Source of the DNA: Chaetoderma sp. LZ-2023a
Lineage: Eukaryota; Mollusca; Caudofoveata; Chaetodermatida; Chaetodermatidae
Reading direction: 5' to 3'
NCBI GenBank assembly: GCA_034401795.1
Contig: JAVVLW010001635.1
Span: 1 to 64,000 of the forward strand
DNA length: 64,000 bases
A program made the translations under genes and the position numbers. Below are positions 55,540-64,000 of this stretch, piece after piece; positions within the stretch are counted from its first letter, which is position 1; every line of letters starts with the position of its first letter. Below the pieces are notes generated by a model that was not told the DNA's origin, did no database searches, and worked only from the letters and a program-made list of their open reading frames with translations.

Positions 55540-57011
55540 AGCTTTCAGTCAATTTTTTGTTTAAACGACTACTAATCGAGAACCACTGGTCTGATTTCAA
55601 TTATATTGGGCAGAAGGCATCCTTAGGGCATAGAGATACATTTTGGTTTAAGCAGAGCTGGTTAGTCAATTTGGCCAGCGTCCATCTTGGATTTCTGGCT
55701 GATTTTTAGAAACGTCTTTAAAAATCTCCGAACCGAATTAATATGAAACTTCGGAAACTTCACATATGGTAAAAGCTGAATCAAGTCTGTTCAAGAAAAC
55801 CTGATTTGTCGATTTGCTTGACAGTCTCTTGTATGACCTAGTTCTTGTTGCAATTATGGCCAAAACAGGTTTCTACTTATAGACGATGGCTTTTCTAATT
55901 GAAATAAATTTATTCCAGGTGAGCGATACAGGCCCCTTGGTCCTCTTGTTAGAAACGTCTTTAAAAATCTCCTAACTGCTTGGTGGATCGATTCAAAACT
56001 CTTGAAAGATCATCTAGGGCAAGCGCTAAACCAAGTTTGTTCAGGGTAACTTGATTGACCAAATGCTTCGGCAGCCATCTTGGATTTTGTTTTAAAAATC
56101 TCAAAAACCACTTAGGTGATCGATTTTTCAATCAGGAAAGATGATCTAGGGCAGCCAATAGCTAAACCAAGTTTGTTCGCGGGATCTTGATTGGCCAACT
56201 ACTTGGCGACCATGTCAGATGACCTAGTTTTCGCGAAAACCACCAGAATCGCTGTACAGATTGCGCTGAAATTTTGGAGATATGATTGGACACTTAGAGC
56301 CATTAAAGTGTGTTCAAGGGAAGGTGATGCATAAAACAAAAGCATTGTCGCCATGCACCAATCAAAATGTAGCATGTTTGGTCTCCATATTGTATTTTTT
56401 TCTTTGATGGATTTTGTATTGGTTTTTGCATATGCTGATAAATAGTTTGGCGGCCATCCTGGATTTTTTCCCCACCAAAAGTTACCATACCAAAGCAATA
56501 GGAAATTTAAAATCTGTTCTTGAGAACAACTGGGCTGAATTCAATTGTATTTAACAGGAAGTATCTTTAACTCTTTAACCCTCGAATTTGTTGAAGAAAA
56601 CTTCTATTTTCTCATAGAAAATGCCCATTTGCAGATCAAGAGAAGACTATTTTTCAAAATTTACCACTGTAGTGACTGGCTTAGTTATCGAGCCAGTCAT
56701 TCCAGTAGTAACTTTTCAAAAATAGTCCTTAAACATGTATCAAGACCACTGCAGAAGACATCTTTGGCTGATATGAGTGCTAAAGGGTTAATGCACAGAT
56801 ATCAAATTCATTCAAAAGAAGCTGATTGGCCATCTTGGATTCTTCACGAGAACCACGTACTGGACTGATCTTAACCAAATTTGGTAGGACACATTATTGT
56901 TCTTTGCGCAGTTCTGTCCAAACCCCAGGACTCTGCTTATAGGCGATGACATGTCTTGTTGAAATGCCTATGTTCCAGGCGAGCGATACAGGACCCTTGA
57001 GCATCTTGTTA
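55540..57011 (+). mobile_element. F4 elements, headless, one split by MITE-2
   Basis: A first F4 body runs to its end at ~55950 (AGGTGAGCGATACAGGCCCC, TTGGTCCTCTTG). A second body continues to 57011 (AGGCGAGCGATACAGGACCC, CATCTTG) and is cut at 56570 by a MITE-2. Neither has the AGCTCACC head. 57012-58030 downstream holds nothing recognised. Confidence 0.65.
56571..56787. mobile_element. MITE-2 nested in F4
   Basis: 217 bp, ends CTCTTTAACCCTCGAATTTG and GAGTGCTAAAGGG, with TTAA at 56567-56570 and 56788-56791. F4 module sequence continues cleanly across the insertion. Confidence 0.85.
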
Positions 57012-58079
57012 CAAATCTCCCGGTGAGCACTGGATCGAGAGGGGCACCGGTCCCCAGCCTACCCCTGTTATTGCCCCAACCCAAATATCCCCAAATATAA
57101 ACACCCTAGTGCATTTGATAAAACCAAGGATTGTAAGCCCGTTATCATTACATTATAACATTAGGTACCTCTCAAGTGTTTTTGGCACCAAATATTATAC
57201 AAATAATGTGAATTCCAGAGATATAGTGTTAAAACCATTATTCATTCTTTAAAAACATATTTTGGTGTTAGAGTCCATTTTATCCAAAATGGAGATGTTC
57301 GCCGGATCCAATTTTTATACACCGTTTGAATTCTCCTCTGGCATGAATATATCTATAATAAAAAAACATCAAAACACAGGTAGGGTAAGCCAAATTTTCA
57401 GATCCTGGCTCCCAGACTATAGCTACATCACTTTACTGGACATTATATCTCAAAATTAGTGTGTCTTATTGGGAATTAAAATTGGACACATGATTGGTAT
57501 TGATTTCGCGTTCACGATCAAAGGTCAAGATTATGTTAAACATAGTACTCTAAAAAGGCATTCACCATACACTTTATGATAACAAAGCCGTTATTATATA
57601 TTATCTACTGTTATAATGTTACAATTAAGTAAATAACACTGGGCATTACATTTAGATATATGCACATGTATATTGGTTTTATGGCAAATGTATTTTTGGG
57701 TTTCGTGTGGCAACATGAACACGTGTTCTATAATCATTACGCTATGCTATTTATATTTGCATTAATTATGTCACAAAAGTAGAAATAGTTCCATTAGCGG
57801 AATGACATATTACTAACCTTCTTCGCTTAGTATTGGTTAAACATTGTCATTAAAATATGTTACCTACAGTAGGCAGTTATAATTTTAAAGTTACTTAAAA
57901 GGCATTAACTAACTATCCAATGGGGTTGCCATGGACGCGATGTACTTGCAATGGACTTGCAGCACTTAGTGTTGAACCAATTTTGAGCTGATTTTTTCAC
58001 ATCACTTAGTGAATGTTGATATTAGATAGACTACCGTTAACCCTTTAACACTTGAAATTCTAGTGTCTCGATTTCAATA

Positions 58080-59045
<966 letters not shown>

Positions 59046-59424
59046 ATATTCCTTACATCAAAAGAAATTTGTTGTTTCTCTAGAAGGGTTAAATGTTTAA
59101 AATACATCATTCTTCATCTCTCCCACAGCGCACACGTAACATGCCAGGCTGTAAACTAATGTTTATAACATACATAATATATTGTTTGACCAGCTGTCGC
59201 CATTGATACAATGTTAACTAATATAAACATCTAAAACAATACGCTGTCAATGCGAATCTCGTGTGAGTTTGTAACAAATTTTGAACAGATGGGCGGTAAT
59301 GTGAATAAAAGATTTATATAGCAATCAGGATGAGTGGAACTGAATATTACAAGCAGTATAGATGTTAGTCTGGATCAGTGTATATGAGCATCATACCCAT
59401 TGTCTAGCTGGCTTTACCTTGTAA

Positions 59425-59690
59425 TGATCCTTAATGGACGGACCTATTTCTAACTATGCCATGTCTATTTCTAGCTTAGCTCTGCTCACCTTTTACACGT
59501 GTGTGGAATCGATTCGAAACTGAAACCGATTCTAAATTTCAAGATAACTATGCAGGTAAGCTGTTGAATATTTTAAAACTAAGTTCATTGGGTGATGTTG
59601 CTGCCTAGATTACAAAATGTTTATTAAATTGTAAATTTATCGTAAAGACATACATTTCGTACGCTATTCACAGACCTTTCGATTTTCATG
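59425..59690 (-). repeat. MITE-1, reverse, partial
   Basis: AATGGACGGACCTATTTC, TTCTAGCTTAGCTCTGCTCA, GGTAAGCTGTTGAATATTTT, then a damaged core. 59050-59420 holds nothing recognised. Confidence 0.65.
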
Positions 59691-59704
59691 ATGAAGCTGT
59701 ACAT

Positions 59705-60875
59705 TATTAGCTCACCTGGCCTGAAAGACCAAATGAGCTTATGTCGTGGCGACCGTGTGTCCGTCGTCCGTCCGTCAACTTGTCCATTAAAACAACTTCT
59801 CAAGAACCGCTGGGACGATTTCAATTATATTTGGCAGGACGCATCCTTAGGGCATAGGGATCCAAGTTTGTTCAAACAAAGCCGATCGGCCAATTTGGCC
59901 GGTGGCCATTTTGGATTTTGGCCGATTTTTAGAAACGTCTCTAAAAATCTCCGAAACCGCTTGAGGGATTGAAGGAAACCTCATGAAATATGATCCAGGG
60001 CAAAAGCTCAACCAAGTTTGTTCAGGGGAACTTGATTGGTCAAATGGTTCGGCGGCCATCTTGGTTGACCTAGTTTTAGCGAAAATGACTTCTCCAGAAC
60101 CGCTAAAGGGATCAAGCCAAAATTTGGCAGATATGATTAGGGACTACGGGCCAGTAAAGTTTGTTCAAGAGAAGTTGATCCGTCAAAAAAACATGGGCGC
60201 TGTGGGCCAATCAAAACATAGCATGTTTGGCGGCCATATTGGATTTTTTAAAGTTTGAGGCTGAAATTGTTTTTATATAGGTTTTTGGGTATTCTGATTT
60301 GAAATATGCAATTTTCGAAACTGTCGGATAAATGGTTTGGCGGCCATCTTGAATCTTGAATGTCTTCTCGAGAACTACCAGAACGATTTCAATTATATTT
60401 GGCAGGAAGCATCATTAGGGCATAAGGATCCAAGTTTGTTCAAATGAACCCGATCGGCCAATTTGCCCAGCGCGTATTTTGGAATTCGGTCGATTTCAGG
60501 AAATGTCTAAAAATCTCCGAAACCACTTGTGGAATCTTCATCTAGGCCAAGAGGTAAGCCAAGTTTGGACTTGGTTGACCAAATGGTTCGGCGACCATCT
60601 TGGATGACCTAGTTTTCACGTAAATGACTCCTCCAGAACCACTGAAGGGATCAGACCGAAATTTGGGCCATTAAAATTTGGTCAAGGGAAGTTGATCCAT
60701 AAAAAAACCATGGGCGCCGTTGGCCAATCAAAATGCAGTGTGTTTGGTGGCCATATTGCACTTGCAAAAATGTCCACAAACTCATATAAAAGACTGCTAA
60801 ACCACCCACCAACAATTTTGACAAAAATTAATGGTGCTTCAGGTGAGCGACACAGGCCCCTTGGGCCTCTTGTTC
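59705..60875 (+). mobile_element. F4 element, later partly duplicated
   Basis: Head AGCTCACCTGGCCTGAAAGA...CCAAATGAGCT, GACCGTGTGTCCGTCGTCCG, two module rounds, end CAGGTGAGCGACACAGGCCC, TTGGGCCTCTTG. Its 3' part is included in the 932-bp duplication. Confidence 0.8.
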
Positions 60876-61944
60876 TGATTATGACGTCAGGTAACTAGTG
60901 ACGCAATTGATTATGAGATCAGATACTTGAGTGATAGATTAGATTCATCCATTGGATTCACAAATCATGTTTATGTAAATTATTTATATTTAATAATCGT
61001 TAAAATGTCACCGAAAATGACTTCTCCAGAACCGCTAAAGGGATCAAGCCAAAATTTGGCAGATATGATTAGGGACTACGGGCCAGTAAAGTTTGTTCAA
61101 GAGAAGTTGATCCGTCAAAAAAACATGGGCGCTGTGGGCCAATCAAAACATAGCATGTTTGGCGGCCATATTGGATTTTTTAAAGTTTGAGGCTGAAATT
61201 GTTTTTATATAGGTTTTTGGGTATTCTGATTTGAAATATGCAATTTTCGAAACTGTCGGATAAATGGTTTGGCGGCCATCTTGAATCTTGAATGTCTTCT
61301 CGAGAACTACCAGAACGATTTCAATTATATTTGGCAGGAAGCATCATTAGGGCATAAGGATCCAAGTTTGTTCAAATGAACCCGATCGGCAAATTTGCCC
61401 AGCGCGTATTTTGGAATTCGGTCGATTTCAGGAAATGTCTAAAAATCTCCGAAACCACTTGTGGAATCTTCATCTAGGCCAAGAGGTAAGCCAAGTTTGG
61501 ACTTGGTTGACCAAATGGTTCGGCGACCATCTTGGATGACCTAGTTTTCACGTAAATGACTCCTCCAGAACCACTGAAGGGATCAGACCGAAATTTGTGC
61601 CATTAAAATTTGGTCAAGGGAAGTTGATCCATAAAAAAACCATGGGCGCCGTTGGCCAATCAAAATGCAGTGTGTTTGGTGGCCATATTGCACTTGCAAA
61701 AATGTCCACAAACTCATATAAAAGACTGCTAAACCACCCACCAACAATTTTGACAAAAATTAATGGTGCTCCAGGTGAGCGACACAGGCCCCTTGGGCCT
61801 CTTGTTCTGATTATGACGTCAGGTAACTAGTGACGCAATTGATTATGATATCAGATACTTGAGTGATAGATTAGATTCATCCATTGGATTCACAAATCAT
61901 GTTTATGTAAATTATTTATATTTAATAATCGTTAAAATGTCACC
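60081..61944 (+). repeat. 932-bp tandem duplication
   Basis: 60081-61012 and 61013-61944 are nearly identical: I saw about four single-base differences. The unit spans the 3' part of an F4 element plus ~140 bp of flank. The junction shows only a 2-3 bp match (CCG/CG), so it looks like a recent non-homologous duplication, or an assembly artefact. Confidence 0.9.
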
Positions 61945-62039
61945 GGGATTTGAGGATAACCAGATCTGTAAATAGGTACTAATACTGTTATTATTACCCA
62001 ATAAAATATTGGCTGGCTCATGAAGACATACATTTTGTT

Positions 62040-62225
62040 CTAATTATCCTTTCTAGCGCCTTACGAAATGGCGATATCCGATCTGTCATCTAAGTATCTG
62101 ACGATCTGTCATTCAAATATCAGATGTCATAATCAATTACGGCACATGTATGCTGACGTCATAATCAAAATGCATATTGAATAACTTATCTATCTCCGTC
62201 ATGAACATTCAAAAGTCTGTGCGAA
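62040..62225 (+). repeat. MITE-1 fragment
   Basis: TTTCTAGCGCCTTACG, GATCTGTCATCTAAGTATCT, GATGTCATAATCAATTACG, GTGCGAATTGTATG. 62230-62555 holds nothing recognised. Confidence 0.55.
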
Positions 62226-62557
62226 TTGTATGCACAAAAAATGGCTTACCCCCTGAAATGGATCCATCTATTACGAGATTTGCCTGTCATCTGTCAATGA
62301 TCCAAAAAACGTTATCCATTGCCTAAACACTTTAATGCCCATCATGTATAGTAAGTACCCCGTCAATGTATCCGTCATAACTACAATTCATGATTAATTG
62401 CGAATGTGGAGAATTTAAATATGCTAACCTTAGCAGGAGCGAACTACTACTCAGTTTGACATGCATGCAGATGCCGCTTCCAGGAGGATGAATCAAATAT
62501 TTTAAAACCATGATGATTGTTATTGACGTAACTATTCCACTGGTAAAAGCTGCTTTG

Positions 62558-62938
62558 CAATGGACCTTTTCAAGTTTATCCATCGATATCCGACGTGATA
62601 TTACGTCCTAATTAACTAAGTGACGTGTATGCTGGAAAGAGTCCGTCTTTGGCGCTTAATATTCCGACACGTTGTACGAATTGTATGTCTTCACCATTTA
62701 ATAAACATTCTGTTGAATATTTTGTGACTAATTTGACTGGGCGCTGTTGCTGCCATAGGCAGCAACAGCACCCAGCCAAATTAGTTTCAAAATATTAACA
62801 GCATACCGGCATACTTTTCTGGAAATTGATAGTCTATGTTCAGGGATCTGTCGATCCCAACACAAGCGAGGTGTGGGTGGAGCTTAGCTACAGATGGGCG
62901 GGGCATAGCTAAAACTGGAAAGGTCTATTGCATTATAT
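62558..62938 (+). mobile_element. MITE-1, full length, forward
   Basis: Ends TGCAATGGACCTTTTCAAGT and ACTGGAAAGGTCTATTGCA. Intact hairpin core (GGGCGCTGTTGCTGCCATAG, GCAGCAACAGCACCCAG) at about 62710-62805. About 381 bp. Confidence 0.85.
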
Positions 62939-63109
62939 CGGAGATGATGTATAATAACATTTTCAATACAGTTTCCTCCTGACATTAAATAGGCCACGTT
63001 GGACAATGTTCATTGAGTGAACAGAAAATAGTATCATCACATTGATCGAGTTAAAACAATAGCTGGCCTACAAGTCATCAACTAGATACCCGAATGGGAC
63101 AATGTACCT

Positions 63110-63512
63110 TTCCAGTTTTAGCTATGGCACGCCCATCACTAGCTAAGCTCCACCCACACTTCGCCGTTTTGCGATTGATCGATCCCCGAATGCCCGAAAT
63201 ATCAATTTCCTGAAAACTATATAGGTAAGCTGTTGAATATTTTGTAATTAATTTGACTGGGTGCTGTTGCGCCTATGGCAACAACAGCGCCCAGTAAAAT
63301 TAGTTTCAAAATATTCAACAGAATATGTATTAAATAATAAATAATAGTATTCGTACAACAACGCATAGTCAGTCTTCAAATATGCGTTCGTGGCGTACTT
63401 ATCTACGTTATTCATGACGTCATAATGACGTCATTCATTATGATGTCATTCTACACGTCACGTAGTTCATTATGACGTCATATGATGGATGGATAAACTT
63501 GGAAAGGTCCAT
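63110..63512 (-). mobile_element. MITE-1, full length, reverse
   Basis: Mirror copy of 62558-62938: TTTCCAGTTTTAGCTATGGC, core at 63225-63325, TGACGTCATAATGACGTC tract, end ACTTGGAAAGGTCCATTG. Together the pair forms a ~950 bp inverted structure with a ~170 bp spacer. 63513-64000 holds nothing I can assign. Confidence 0.85.
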
Positions 63513-64000
63513 TGTGAGATCAGGAAACCTCATCTCTCTTGTATGTCTGCTATATCATTGACTAGCATTGTGGAGGTGGTACGCAAAAGTGTATTAACCG
63601 GAACCATATCCACCTTAAGGACTCCTCGCCCTGTGTAGTCCTATGTATATAATAGTCTAGTGTTTGTAGGTTTAGATTCACAATTCTAGTTTTAGATTCA
63701 CAAGTTAATTGGTTAGTTTATTTATCGACTCCTGTCAACCAGTTCTGCATCATCTGTATCAAGTAAAGCATGAGTAGTTAAAGCGTGGCCATTTTATCTA
63801 CTAATCTGATTTACATGCTGGTGGGCGTACGCTTTACCATTGGCCCACGTCATATCCTATCGCTTCATAGCTCACCCGCAGCAATGTATCGCGACAGCCC
63901 ACAATCTCTGACATAAATTAAATTGAATACATGGCATGGCACCTTTAGTAAACAATACCGAGTTATACCGAGCTTTATAGAGTAACTGAGCAGTTTCCTT

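Noticed and set aside
59983..61830. Repeated ORFs of 68-91 codons in F4 elements
   Set aside because: They are duplicated only because the DNA is duplicated. Older F4 copies do not keep the frame, so no coding constraint is seen.
63590..64000. Possible LTR or retrovirus-like terminus at the window end
   Set aside because: GTATATAATAG and AGTAAAGCATGAG look LTR-like, but no paired LTR, primer site or coding region is visible before the window ends.

Overview
This is animal nuclear DNA. It is AT-rich, with small exons in long GT-AG introns and very dense interspersed repeats. The best guess is a mollusc, probably a bivalve. That rests on the repeat family starting AGCTCACCTGGCC and ending CAGGCCCCTTGGGCCTC, which I associate with molluscan genomes, together with a DIRS retrotransposon and many TTAA-flanked MITEs. 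No database search was possible.

The one host gene I can support is WAPL, the cohesin-release factor, on the + strand. Nine exons (1464-37883) encode the C-terminal ~392 residues and the stop codon. Exon phases match across all eight introns, and all introns have GT...AG ends. The 5' part of the gene lies upstream of the window. From 37884 to 64000 I see no host gene, only repeats and short unannotated stretches.

Names used for the repeats. MITE-1: TIR-like ends CAATGGACCTTTCC around a perfect-hairpin core that begins GTTGAATATTTTGAAACTAA. MITE-2: palindrome of ~220-245 bp, TTAA-flanked, ends CCCTTTAACACTC. MITE-3: palindrome of ~200 bp, TTAA-flanked, ends CCCTTACCACTCTGATG. F4 to F8: modular families made of a 5' hairpin head, a CCGTC-rich stretch and diverged direct-repeat modules of ~150-190 bp or more. 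F4 also ends in a 3' hairpin. R9: a ~490 bp dispersed repeat.

Layout. Intron 1 (1565-9020): F8 modules, R9 and two F4 elements. Introns 2-4: MITE-3, F6, F4 inserted in a MITE-2, and an inverted repeat pair at 10.5 and 16.9 kb. Intron 5 (20494-29746): a degenerate 7.2 kb DIRS element inserted in an F5 array and itself interrupted by a 1.5 kb TIR element. Introns 6-8: a second copy of the TIR element, a minus-strand F4, F7 and MITE-2. Downstream: five F4 regions, F7, a long-TIR DNA transposon with a transposase relic (49815-51752), a 932 bp tandem duplication (60081-61944), an 84-unit TA microsatellite, and a head-to-head MITE-1 pair (62558-63512).

Nested insertions give a partial relative chronology. 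F4 cut a MITE-2 at 12817, while a MITE-2 cut an F4 at 56571, so both were active over overlapping periods. F6 was cut by MITE-1, which was cut by MITE-3 (17382-19745). The most distinctive pattern is the shared hairpin-head plus module architecture of F4, F6 and F7 (and partly F5). F4's exact ends can be read from the MITE-2 it split.
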